Source of the DNA: an uncultured Flavobacteriales bacterium
GTDB lineage: Bacteria; Bacteroidota; Bacteroidia; Flavobacteriales; Crocinitomicaceae
Direction of reading: 5' to 3'
NCBI GenBank assembly: GCA_946886545.1
Contig: CAMPIU010000098.1
Coordinates: 1 to 8,886 of the forward strand
DNA length: 8,886 bases
In this document: positions 1 through 6,497 of the stretch, piece by piece
Numbering within the stretch: position 1 is the first letter of the stretch
How the letters are laid out: every line of letters begins with the position of its first letter
Notes under the pieces: model-generated
Told to the model about the DNA's origin: nothing
The model's input: only the letters and a program-made list of their open reading frames with translations
Database searches by the model: none
Made by a program: the position numbers and the translations under genes

Positions 1-1
1 G

Positions 2-67
2 TATAAAGCAGTTCTTGATTATCCATCGAGAGAAAGACGCTTAGGAATGGTATCCGAGCAATTATAA
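2..67 (+). CDS. uppS: Isoprenyl transferase (undecaprenyl-diphosphate synthase), C-terminal fragment
   Basis: Only the last 21 codons and a TAA stop are in the window; the gene starts to the left. The visible tail reads YKAVLDYPSRERRLGMVSEQ plus a final Leu. This matches the conserved end of Bacteroidota cis-prenyl transferases, where a [VL]xDYxxRERRxG segment is followed by SEQ and a final hydrophobic residue. From family knowledge, the cytosolic enzyme condenses farnesyl diphosphate with isopentenyl diphosphate to make the C55 lipid carrier for peptidoglycan and other surface polymers. The stop lies 8 bases before bamA, so the two genes are probably co-transcribed, and uppS next to bamA is a common arrangement in this phylum. 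The call rests on a short tail plus context, because the catalytic domain is not visible. Confidence 0.8.
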   Translation, partial: YKAVLDYPSRERRLGMVSEQL

Positions 68-75
68 AAAATTCT

Positions 76-2682
76 ATGAAAAACATCCTATCAATTTTAT
101 TTCTTACGTGTGCTCTTTCGTCTTTCGGACAAGTAGATCCGGTCGACACAACAGCCGTAAATACTTCTACAGATAAAAATGATTCGATCAAATCAACCGC
201 CACCACAATCGGCGGCGGACTGGATTTCAATTACGCAAAAACAGAAAAATACATACTAGGACCCATTCGCATTGAAGGAGCTGACAATTTTGACCCGCAA
301 GCCATTAAATTAATTGCCGGTTTGAGACAAGGAGAAAGTATCACCATTCCTTCCGACAAAATCAGTAATGCGATCAAAAATCTATGGGAAGAGGGGCTGT
401 TCTCTCAAATCTCCATTGAAGCCGAAAAAGAAGTCGCAGGAGTTATTTACCTGGTTATTAAATTGACACCACGACCAAAACTATCACGTTTCAGATTTAC
501 GGGTGTTTCAAAAAGAGAAGTGGATAAGATCCGCGAAGAAGTGGACTTGTCATCCGGTCAAACAATCACTGAGAACCTGGTATTCAAAACAAAAAACAAG
601 ATTCGAGGTTATTTTCTTGAAAAAGGTTTTAATAATGTTCAGGTAAGCATTACACAGGTTCAGGATACTTTGATCAACAATTCTGAAATATTCTTCATTG
701 ATATTGATAAGGGTAAAAAAGTCAAGATCAAACATATTACATTCGACGGAAACACCTCCGTTAAACCGTGGAAGCTGCGCAGAGCGATGAAGGATACCAA
801 AAGAAAATCCATTATGCGGATCTTCAAACGCTCAAAGTTCAATTCTACGGCTTATATAAGAGACAAAGAAGCCGTTTTGGATAAATTCAGAGCAGTTGGA
901 TTGAGAGATGTTCGTTTCTCTGTGGATTCCGTTTACAAAATAAACAATAGAAACCTCGGAATCTACCTGAAAGTAGAAGAAGGCCAAAAATACTATTTCG
1001 GTGATATCACATGGATCGGAAACACCAAATTTAGTTCAGGTGTCCTGGACACCGTTCTGGGTGTCAAATACGGTGATGTTTACGACAAACCTTTGTTAGA
1101 TCAACGTTTATTTCAAAGCCCTGACAACAGAGATATCACATCTCTTTATATGGACAGAGGCTATTTGTTCTTCCACGTGGATCCAGTAGAAACCGGAGTT
1201 AAGGACAATCACATCAATTACGAAATGCGCATTGTTGAAGGTAAAGAGGCACGTGTCAAAAACATCATCATCAAAGGAAACTATAAAACAAACGAGCATG
1301 TTATCCGCCGTGAGATCCGTACAAAACCAGGCGATCTGTTCAGCCGGAATGACATTATCCGTACGCAGCGCGAATTAGCTCAGTTAGGATATTTCAATGA
1401 GCAGGGATTCCAGGTAAACCCTATTCCGAACCCACAGGACGGGACAGTTGATATCGAATACATCGTAGAAGAAAAATCTGCTGATCAAATTGAACTTTCA
1501 GGTGGTTATGGTGCCGGGCGTGTTATCGGAACCCTGGGACTTACCTTTAGTAACTTCTCAGTTAAAAATATTTTCAAACCAAATTCATGGAGTCCGCTTC
1601 CAACAGGCGACGGACAAAGACTTTCTATTCGTGCACAAACGAATGGCCGGATTTATCAGGGATATAACTTCTCTTTCACAGAACCGTGGTTGGGTGGAAA
1701 AAAACCGAATTCCTTTACTTTTTATTTAAATCATACTTCTTTCTCTTCAAGTTTGACTTTAAAGAAACGCGATCCTAGTTATTCAGGAGTCGGAATCACT
1801 GGAATGGGTGTTGGTTTGGGAAGACGTAAAAAATTCCCGGATGATTATTTCAGTGCATACTATGAATTGGCTTACCAATACTACGATGTTCGAAATTACT
1901 CTTCTTTGTTCCCAAGCTTTAACGATGGGTATGCAAACGATATCAGTTTGAAATATGCATTGCAGAGAAACTCGATCAATTCACCGATCTATCCGACAGA
2001 AGGATCTAAAATTTCATTTACTGCAAAAGGAACTCTTCCTTACTCTTTAATGGATGGGAAAAAAGATTTCAGCACTATGTCTGCCCAGGAAACATTCAAA
2101 TACCTGGAGTACTATAAATTGAAATTCACGTTTGAATACTATTTACCGCTTTCACCGGATAAAAAACTGGTGTTGATGCCACGAATCGGATTCGGTTATA
2201 TGGGTGCATACAACGCGGCCAAGGGATTAACTCCATTCGAACGATTCAGTATGGGAGGTAGTGGTCTTTCGGGGGTAAATCAGTTTGGAGGTCGTGAGAT
2301 CATTGCGCTAAGAGGATACGACGACAATGCCTTGTCTTCCAGCGGCGGAGATCCGATCCTTGCAAAATATACCATGGAATTACGTTACCCGATTTCATTA
2401 AATCCACAAGCTACTTTCTACGTACTAGCATTTGCGGAAGCCGGAAATACTTTTACCAGTTTCAAAACCTTCAATCCGTTTAATGTGAAACGAAGTGTTG
2501 GTGCGGGTGTGAGAATCTTCCTGCCAATGTTTGGTATGCTAGGATTGGATTATGGTTGGGGCTTCGACAAATTAGACAAGCACTCTTCAGGTTACGGAGG
2601 ATCAATAGATCAATCAATCGATTCTAAAGGTTATTTCCCTAAATTCACATTCACCATCGGTATGAATCTTGGTGAACTTTAA
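76..2682 (+). CDS. bamA: Outer membrane protein assembly factor BamA (Omp85 family, five POTRA domains)
   Basis: The 868-residue product is the outer-membrane insertase that folds and inserts beta-barrel proteins. Residues 1-19 are a Sec signal peptide (MKNILSILFLTCALSSFGQ). After a polar linker come five POTRA-like repeats, at about 58-132, 133-213, 215-303, 306-391 and 392-466. Each has the strand-then-helix pattern, with [IF]xGN-type turns such as FDGN at 223-226, WIGN at 313-316 and IKGN at 399-402. The third carries a basic insertion around 239-262, which to my knowledge is usual in this phylum. From about 468 the sequence alternates like a 16-stranded barrel. The conserved lid-loop motif LRGYDD lies at 745-750 ([VIL]RG[FY] in the family). 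The ATG at 76 is chosen because it begins the signal peptide directly. Neighbours fit: uppS is 8 bases upstream and two Skp-like chaperones follow. The last residues (TFTIGMNLGEL) lack the terminal aromatic common in barrel proteins. Confidence 0.96.
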   Translation: MKNILSILFLTCALSSFGQVDPVDTTAVNTSTDKNDSIKSTATTIGGGLDFNYAKTEKYILGPIRIEGADNFDPQAIKLIAGLRQGESITIPSDKISNAIKNLWEEGLFSQISIEAEKEVAGVIYLVIKLTPRPKLSRFRFTGVSKREVDKIREEVDLSSGQTITENLVFKTKNKIRGYFLEKGFNNVQVSITQVQDTLINNSEIFFIDIDKGKKVKIKHITFDGNTSVKPWKLRRAMKDTKRKSIMRIFKRSKFNSTAYIRDKEAVLDKFRAVGLRDVRFSVDSVYKINNRNLGIYLKVEEGQKYYFGDITWIGNTKFSSGVLDTVLGVKYGDVYDKPLLDQRLFQSPDNRDITSLYMDRGYLFFHVDPVETGVKDNHINYEMRIVEGKEARVKNIIIKGNYKTNEHVIRREIRTKPGDLFSRNDIIRTQRELAQLGYFNEQGFQVNPIPNPQDGTVDIEYIVEEKSADQIELSGGYGAGRVIGTLGLTFSNFSVKNIFKPNSWSPLPTGDGQRLSIRAQTNGRIYQGYNFSFTEPWLGGKKPNSFTFYLNHTSFSSSLTLKKRDPSYSGVGITGMGVGLGRRKKFPDDYFSAYYELAYQYYDVRNYSSLFPSFNDGYANDISLKYALQRNSINSPIYPTEGSKISFTAKGTLPYSLMDGKKDFSTMSAQETFKYLEYYKLKFTFEYYLPLSPDKKLVLMPRIGFGYMGAYNAAKGLTPFERFSMGGSGLSGVNQFGGREIIALRGYDDNALSSSGGDPILAKYTMELRYPISLNPQATFYVLAFAEAGNTFTSFKTFNPFNVKRSVGAGVRIFLPMFGMLGLDYGWGFDKLDKHSSGYGGSIDQSIDSKGYFPKFTFTIGMNLGEL

Positions 2683-2696
2683 AACAATAAAAATGT

Positions 2697-2704
2697 TATC
2701 TTCG
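2697..2704 (+). promoter_or_regulatory. Possible weak -7 box upstream of the first ompH gene
   Basis: TATCTTCG matches the Bacteroidota -7 consensus TAnnTTTG at all but one defined position and lies 21 bases before the ATG at 2726. No TTTG occurs at the usual 19-21 bases upstream; the nearest TTG (2669-2671) is about 25 bases away. Transcription from here would support 2726 as the start of the chaperone gene. Read-through from bamA, 43 bases upstream, is at least as likely. Confidence 0.3.
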
Positions 2705-2725
2705 TCGTTCTTTCAGATTTCGCCT

Positions 2726-3244
2726 ATGAAAACTCTTGTTTTATGTTTCTTAATGGTCTTTGGCATGACCTTTGTCAGCTCAGCTCAGAAGTACGGTTAT
2801 ATCGACTCGGAATTTATTCTGGGGAAGATGCCGGAATATAAAGAGGCTAAAGAACGTTTAGATAAATTAGCCGAACGTTGGACCAAAGAAATCGAAGAGC
2901 GTTATGAGATGATCAAAAAGAAAAAGGAGAATTTTCTGAGAGAGGAAAGTTTATTGCCTGCCGAAGAGAAAACAAAACGCGAAGAAGAAATTAAAACACT
3001 GGAGTCTGAAGCAATGCAAATGCAGCAAACACGCTTCGGAGTTTCCGGAGATTATTTCCAAAAACGACAAGAATTAATTAAACCGATTCAAGACCGGGTT
3101 TATGAAGCAATGCAAACTGTTGCATCAAAACGAAATTATAGTTTTATCTTTGACAAGTCAAATCAAAGCAACCTTGTTTACGCCGATAGCAAATTTGATA
3201 TCAGCGACGAGGTTCTGAGAGAAATGGGTGTTAGCACCAAATAA
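2726..3244 (+). CDS. OmpH/Skp family periplasmic chaperone, first copy
   Basis: The 172-residue protein belongs to the OmpH (Skp) family, whose trimers hold unfolded outer-membrane proteins in the periplasm and pass them to BamA. Residues 1-21 (MKTLVLCFLMVFGMTFVSSA plus Q) form a clean signal peptide. The mature chain opens with YGYIDSEFILGKMPEYKEA, the typical first strand and helix, followed by a long charged coiled coil rich in Glu and Lys from about 42 to 105. A C-terminal segment (YSFIFDKSNQSNLVYAD) returns to the beta body. Its length fits the family. The reading frame is open further upstream, with possible starts at 2669 (overlapping bamA) and 2693, but both would put a polar stretch in front of the signal peptide, so 2726 is preferred. 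It lies 43 bases after bamA and 84 bases before a second family member. Confidence 0.92.
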   Translation: MKTLVLCFLMVFGMTFVSSAQKYGYIDSEFILGKMPEYKEAKERLDKLAERWTKEIEERYEMIKKKKENFLREESLLPAEEKTKREEEIKTLESEAMQMQQTRFGVSGDYFQKRQELIKPIQDRVYEAMQTVASKRNYSFIFDKSNQSNLVYADSKFDISDEVLREMGVSTK

Positions 3245-3328
3245 GAGAAAGCAAAGCTTGGAACAGCTCACAAGCTGATATATTCAAAAGCAATGCAGTA
3301 AACAAAAACAACGAAACAAAAACCAAAA

Positions 3329-3853
3329 ATGAAAAAAATCCTATTTGCCCTGGCACTGACTGTATGTGCAATCGCAACTACCCAAGCTCAATCAAAAATC
3401 GGGCATGTGAGATCACAAGCATTATTAGACACAATGCCTTCCCGAAAAGCAGCAATCAGAGAAATCAAAGAAATTGAGAATGCCGGTTTGAAAGAGTTGA
3501 AAGAAGCAGACAGTGTTATTCAGGTTACCTATATGGAATATCAGAAAAAGATGCCTACAATGTCTGAAACGGTAAGACAATATGAGGAAAACCGTATTCG
3601 TCGTATGCAGCAGAATTTGGAAGAGCGTCAACAGCAAATTGATCAGCAATTGCAAATGATGACTCAGGAAATGAACAATGTAATTCTTGACCGTGTTAAA
3701 AAAGCAGTGAATATCGTTGCAACAGCTAAAAAGTTCAACTATATCATTGATGAAAGTACAACACTTTACTCTGCCGGAGGAGTTGATGTGACTAACGAGG
3801 TAATCGTTGAGTTATTGAAATTGGAAGCAGAAGCTAAAAAAACAGGTAAGTAA
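3329..3853 (+). CDS. OmpH/Skp family periplasmic chaperone, second copy
   Basis: The 174-residue protein is a second OmpH/Skp-type chaperone. The signal peptide is residues 1-21 (MKKILFALALTVCAIATTQA plus Q). The body starts with SKIGHVRSQALLDTMPSRKAA, the same layout as the upstream copy. Its coiled coil (about 40-125) differs: it is rich in Gln and Met (for example RRMQQNLEERQQQIDQQLQM) where the first copy is rich in Lys and Glu. The end (KFNYIIDESTTLYSAGGVDV) matches the family's C-terminal strands. Tandem divergent OmpH genes after bamA are common in Bacteroidota, and the divergence argues for an old duplication with separate roles. The ATG at 3329 starts the signal peptide directly. The leader is A-rich and I see no consensus promoter immediately before it, so co-transcription with the upstream copy is likely. 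A strong hairpin follows 13 bases after the stop. Confidence 0.92.
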   Translation: MKKILFALALTVCAIATTQAQSKIGHVRSQALLDTMPSRKAAIREIKEIENAGLKELKEADSVIQVTYMEYQKKMPTMSETVRQYEENRIRRMQQNLEERQQQIDQQLQMMTQEMNNVILDRVKKAVNIVATAKKFNYIIDESTTLYSAGGVDVTNEVIVELLKLEAEAKKTGK

Positions 3854-3866
3854 TACCAAGATTTGC

Positions 3867-3898
3867 ACATAGGGGCGCGATTAATCGTGCCCCTATGT
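3867..3898 (+). terminator. Strong hairpin ending the bamA-ompH-ompH block (terminator or palindromic repeat)
   Basis: ACATAGGGGC (3867-3876) pairs perfectly with GCCCCTATGT (3889-3898). The stem continues inward through a G-U pair (3877/3888) and CGA/TCG (3878-3880/3885-3887), leaving a tiny TTAA loop. That is about 14 paired positions. It begins 13 bases after the ompH stop. The downstream sequence (ATTTAACAGACTTT) is only moderately T-rich, so it is not a textbook intrinsic terminator. The near-perfect GC-rich stem could also be one copy of a dispersed palindromic repeat that doubles as a 3' end or RNA stabiliser. Confidence 0.7.
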
Positions 3899-3911
3899 AT
3901 TTAACAGACTT

Positions 3912-3929
3912 TAATTACCATGGTAATTA
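3912..3929. promoter_or_regulatory. Perfect 18-bp palindrome, probable operator of the dioxygenase gene
   Basis: TAATTACCATGGTAATTA reads identically on both strands over 18 bases with no spacer. It ends 9 bases before the -7 box (3939-3946), so it covers the position expected for the -33 element, where no good TTTG is present. A dimeric helix-turn-helix regulator bound here would either block polymerase or replace the missing -33 contact. No regulator gene is in the window, so its identity is unknown. Confidence 0.6.
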
Positions 3930-3938
3930 TTTAAATCG

Positions 3939-3946
3939 TACCTTTG
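3939..3946 (+). promoter_or_regulatory. Bacteroidota-type -7 box for the dioxygenase gene
   Basis: TACCTTTG matches the TAnnTTTG consensus at every defined position and is separated from the ATG at 3951 by only four bases. Transcription normally begins a few bases past this box, so the mRNA would be leaderless or nearly so. The expected -33 TTTG is absent; that position is occupied by the 18-bp palindrome. Confidence 0.7.
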
Positions 3947-3950
3947 TTTC

Positions 3951-4829
3951 ATGAAACGCCAATCATTTGTAAAAGGTATGTTAGGATTTGCAGCATTGGG
4001 TGGATTAACTTCCGTTGGTTCACTTGGAAAATTATTAACTGAAGAAGATTATATCTATCCGGTATTGTTTATCGGTCACGGATCTCCGATGAACGGGATC
4101 GAAAACAACCATTTCTCCAAACAATGGAAAAGTGAAGTTGAGCATTTACCCAATCCGAAACTGGTATTGGTCGTTTCAGCGCATTGGTTAACAAACGGGA
4201 CTTATATTACGGCAATGGAAAAACCACAAACAATCCATGATTTCGGTGGTTTCCCGGATGAACTGTTTGCTGTTCAATATCCGGCACCCGGAAGCCCGGA
4301 ATGGGCAAAACAAACAAAGGACCTCGTAAAGAGCACCACCGTTGGTTTGGATCACGAATGGGGCTTGGATCATGGAACCTGGACAGTTGTGCGCCACATG
4401 TATCCGGAAGCAGAAATTCCGGTGATTCAGTTTTCGATCGATTACAATAAACCGGCAGCATATCATTACGCCTTGGCTCAGGAACTAAAAGAACTTCGCA
4501 AGAAAGGTGTACTGATCATCGGAAGTGGAAATATGGTCCATAATCTGCGTATGGTCGCATGGGATAAACTAAACACTTCCAATTATGGGTTTGATTGGGC
4601 AATTGAGGCAAACGAGACCTTTAACAAACTGATCGTTGACCGGAACCATCAAGCCCTAATTGACTATCAGAAACTGGGACAATTTGCTCAGTTGGCCATT
4701 CCAACACCGGATCATTATTATCCGATGATCTACAGTCTAGGCCTATCGAACGAAAAAGATGAGATCGCACTATTCAACAATGAATTGGTTGGAGGATCTT
4801 TGAATATGACCTCGGTTCGATTTGGGTAA
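3951..4829 (+). CDS. ygiD: 4,5-DOPA dioxygenase extradiol-like protein (YgiD/LigB family) with an N-terminal signal-like extension
   Basis: The 292-residue protein belongs to the class III extradiol ring-cleavage dioxygenases (LigB fold), closest in appearance to E. coli YgiD. It carries the family motifs in order: GHGSPM (42-47), VSAHW (75-79), IHDFGGFP (95-102), YPAPGSP (110-116), DHGTW (140-144), GSGNMVHNLR (191-200) and PTPDHYYP (251-258). His43, His78 and His255 are the probable metal ligands and His197 an active-site residue, by analogy with the family. Members open catechol rings such as that of L-DOPA, but the true substrate here is unknown. YgiD begins close to the first motif, whereas this protein has about 34 extra residues. 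They start KRQSFVK, resembling a Lys-Arg variant of the Tat motif, followed by a hydrophobic Gly/Ala/Leu stretch (9-29) without a clear AxA cleavage site. The gene has its own promoter and a palindrome upstream, so it is probably regulated independently of the envelope genes. Confidence 0.88.
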   Translation: MKRQSFVKGMLGFAALGGLTSVGSLGKLLTEEDYIYPVLFIGHGSPMNGIENNHFSKQWKSEVEHLPNPKLVLVVSAHWLTNGTYITAMEKPQTIHDFGGFPDELFAVQYPAPGSPEWAKQTKDLVKSTTVGLDHEWGLDHGTWTVVRHMYPEAEIPVIQFSIDYNKPAAYHYALAQELKELRKKGVLIIGSGNMVHNLRMVAWDKLNTSNYGFDWAIEANETFNKLIVDRNHQALIDYQKLGQFAQLAIPTPDHYYPMIYSLGLSNEKDEIALFNNELVGGSLNMTSVRFG

Positions 4830-4852
4830 AACAGAAACGTTGTGTACTTTTG
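4821..4852 (+). promoter_or_regulatory. murI promoter, Bacteroidota consensus (-33 TTTG, -7 TACTTTTG)
   Basis: TTTG at 4821-4824 and TACTTTTG at 4845-4852 are 20 bases apart, which fits the Bacteroidota vegetative sigma consensus TTTG-N19-21-TAnnTTTG. The -33 element lies within the last two codons of the dioxygenase gene (Phe291 and Gly292), so the promoter spans that gene's stop. Only four bases separate the -7 box from the murI ATG, so the transcript is probably leaderless. Confidence 0.75.
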
Positions 4853-4856
4853 AGCC

Positions 4857-5684
4857 ATGTCAGTGAAAGGTCCAATTGGTGTTTTTGATTCCGGATACGG
4901 CGGTTTGACCGTTTTGAAGGAAATGCGTGAGAAGTTACCTGATTACGATTTTCTTTACCTGGGAGATAATGCCCGGGCCCCTTATGGTTCAAGAAGTTTT
5001 GATGTCATTTATCAATATACCTGGCAAGCCGTTCAAGCTCTATTTGACAGAGATTGCTCACTAGTTATATTAGCATGTAATACTGCATCTGCGAAAGCCC
5101 TGCGCAACATTCAGCGAATTAAACTACCGGAACTGCATCCCGACAAACGCGTATTGGGTGTCATCAGACCCAGTACCGAGGAATTGGACAAGCACACCAA
5201 AACAAAACATGTAGGCGTTTTAGCGACTGAAGGAACCATTCGTTCAAACAGTTATCAAATAGAACTTGCGAAGTTTGCTCCCGACCTCGTTGTCAATCAG
5301 CATGCCTGCCCAATGTGGGTTCCCTTAATTGAGAACAATCAATTCGACACTCCAGGAGGAGTCTATTTCATTCAGAATGATTTGGTTTCGATACTGGAGA
5401 AGGATCCCAAAATTGATACCATTCTATTGGGATGCACGCACTACCCTATTTTACTGGAACAATTACAGCGCTTGCTTCCCGAACATATTGAAGTATTGGC
5501 CCAAGGGAAAATTGTGGCAGAAAGTTTAGCAGATTATTTGGTTCGGCATCCTGAAATGGATGCAAAATGCTCCAAAGGCGGTTCCGTTAGATACCTTACA
5601 ACAGAAAGCGCACGCGCATTCAGTGAAAAAGCTTCTCTTTTGATGAATGATCAAATTGAAGCAGAACATTTAACATTACATTAA
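4857..5684 (+). CDS. murI: Glutamate racemase
   Basis: The 275-residue cytosolic enzyme interconverts L- and D-glutamate, supplying D-Glu for the peptidoglycan stem peptide. The N-terminus IGVFDSGYGGLTVL (7-20) carries the conserved Asp11-Ser12 pair. The two catalytic cysteines are in ACNTAS (Cys74) and GCTHYP (Cys193), and GDNARAPYG (36-44) is also diagnostic. GVIRPSTEE and HACPMWVPLIEN are, as I recall them, typical of Bacteroidota members. Length is normal and no key residue is missing. The ATG at 4857 lies directly before the conserved strand and four bases after a strong -7 box, which fixes the start. It is 27 bases downstream of the dioxygenase gene but has its own promoter. In many relatives it follows the ompH pair directly, so the dioxygenase appears inserted. 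The reading frame after its stop is the same one used by the next gene. Confidence 0.96.
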   Translation: MSVKGPIGVFDSGYGGLTVLKEMREKLPDYDFLYLGDNARAPYGSRSFDVIYQYTWQAVQALFDRDCSLVILACNTASAKALRNIQRIKLPELHPDKRVLGVIRPSTEELDKHTKTKHVGVLATEGTIRSNSYQIELAKFAPDLVVNQHACPMWVPLIENNQFDTPGGVYFIQNDLVSILEKDPKIDTILLGCTHYPILLEQLQRLLPEHIEVLAQGKIVAESLADYLVRHPEMDAKCSKGGSVRYLTTESARAFSEKASLLMNDQIEAEHLTLH

Positions 5685-5696
5685 ACACCTAATCCC

Positions 5697-6497
5697 TTGA
5701 CTTTAGAAATAATCGGATATTTTTTAGCACTTTTCGTAGGACTGGTTATCGGAACACTCGGAGGAGGCGGATCTATTTTGGCGGTGCCGATTTTAGTGGT
5801 TTTTTTCCAAATGGAGCCACAAAACGCAACCGTTTATTCACTTTTTATTGTCGGTGTGACCTCTTTATTTGGGGCCATTCAGCATTTTAAATCCAAACTG
5901 ATCAATCCAAAAAACACCTTGCTCTTTGGGATTCCGGCTGTGATCAGTATTTCACTCACACGTCTACTGGTTGTTCCGGCACTTCCTCCTATCATTCGTT
6001 TCGGAGAACACATTGTGTTTGAAAAGAACACTTTTATTATGTCCCTCTTTGCGATTCTTATGATACTTGCAGCCATCCCGATGATCAGAGGTCAAAAAGA
6101 ACATCCTGCAACAAAAAAGAACAGACCCGTTATCCTGGTGATCTTTGGAATTATTATCGGTTTCATTAGTGGTTTGGTAGGTGCCGGCGGTGGGTTTATG
6201 ATCATTCCTTCCCTTTCTATCTTCATGAAAGTTCCGATAAAGAATGCCATTGCAACTTCCATCGCAATAATTGCCATCAATTCTCTTAGCGGTTTCACGG
6301 CAGAGCTATTCAGTCCCAGTTTGGAATTAAATTGGATCATCCTGCTTGGTTTTACTTTAATTGCAACCGCAGGATTAATCATCGGATTAAAGTTCAATCA
6401 CAAAATCCAATCCACCAACCTCAAGAAAGGCTTCGGAATATTTGTACTTCTGATCGGTATTTCGATTATTGTTACTGAAATTATTTCAGGACGCTAA
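5697..6497 (+). CDS. TauE/SafE family membrane permease (putative sulfite/organosulfonate-type exporter), TTG start
   Basis: The 266-residue integral membrane protein shows the two-fold repeat of the TauE/SafE (formerly DUF81) family: GLVIGTLGGGGSILAVPIL at 15-33 and GFISGLVGAGGGFMIIPSL at 155-173. Each repeat has a glycine-rich turn followed by PxL. Hydrophobic segments lie at about 4-36, 43-62, 74-98, 112-131, 145-173, 181-200, 212-231 and 244-263, consistent with about eight helices. Family members are implicated in moving sulfite, sulfonates or related small anions across the inner membrane, but the substrate cannot be read from sequence. No in-frame ATG occurs before Met39, which lies beyond the first helix. 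TTG at 5697, giving MTLEIIGYFL, is therefore the best start. It begins 12 bases after the murI stop in the same frame, so co-transcription with murI is likely. The stop overlaps the convergent gene. Confidence 0.88.
   Translation: MTLEIIGYFLALFVGLVIGTLGGGGSILAVPILVVFFQMEPQNATVYSLFIVGVTSLFGAIQHFKSKLINPKNTLLFGIPAVISISLTRLLVVPALPPIIRFGEHIVFEKNTFIMSLFAILMILAAIPMIRGQKEHPATKKNRPVILVIFGIIIGFISGLVGAGGGFMIIPSLSIFMKVPIKNAIATSIAIIAINSLSGFTAELFSPSLELNWIILLGFTLIATAGLIIGLKFNHKIQSTNLKKGFGIFVLLIGISIIVTEIISGR

Noticed and set aside
2669..2725. Upstream starts for the first ompH gene that overlap the end of bamA
   Set aside because: They would place a polar segment before an otherwise ideal signal peptide. 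The ATG at 2726 gives the standard family N-terminus.
3145..3152. Exact TAnnTTTG match (TATCTTTG) inside the first ompH gene, 176 bases before the second copy
   Set aside because: It lies within coding sequence and has no TTTG at the required 19-21 base spacing (only a TTG about 22 bases upstream). An eight-base degenerate motif is expected by chance in sequence of this composition.
3255..3277. Small inverted repeats between the two ompH genes (AGCTTG/CAAGCT and CAGCT/AGCTG)
   Set aside because: The stems are only 5-6 bp, compete with each other and have no T tract. This is too weak for a terminator, and the neighbouring genes look co-transcribed.
4188..4466. Antisense open frames opposite the dioxygenase gene
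   Set aside because: They have no recognisable protein features and odd residue composition, and they lie entirely opposite a well-supported gene. They look like by-products of its codon usage.
6092..6397. Antisense open frame of about 100 codons opposite the permease gene
   Set aside because: Its hydrophobic composition mirrors the permease codons on the other strand, and it has no promoter or family features of its own.
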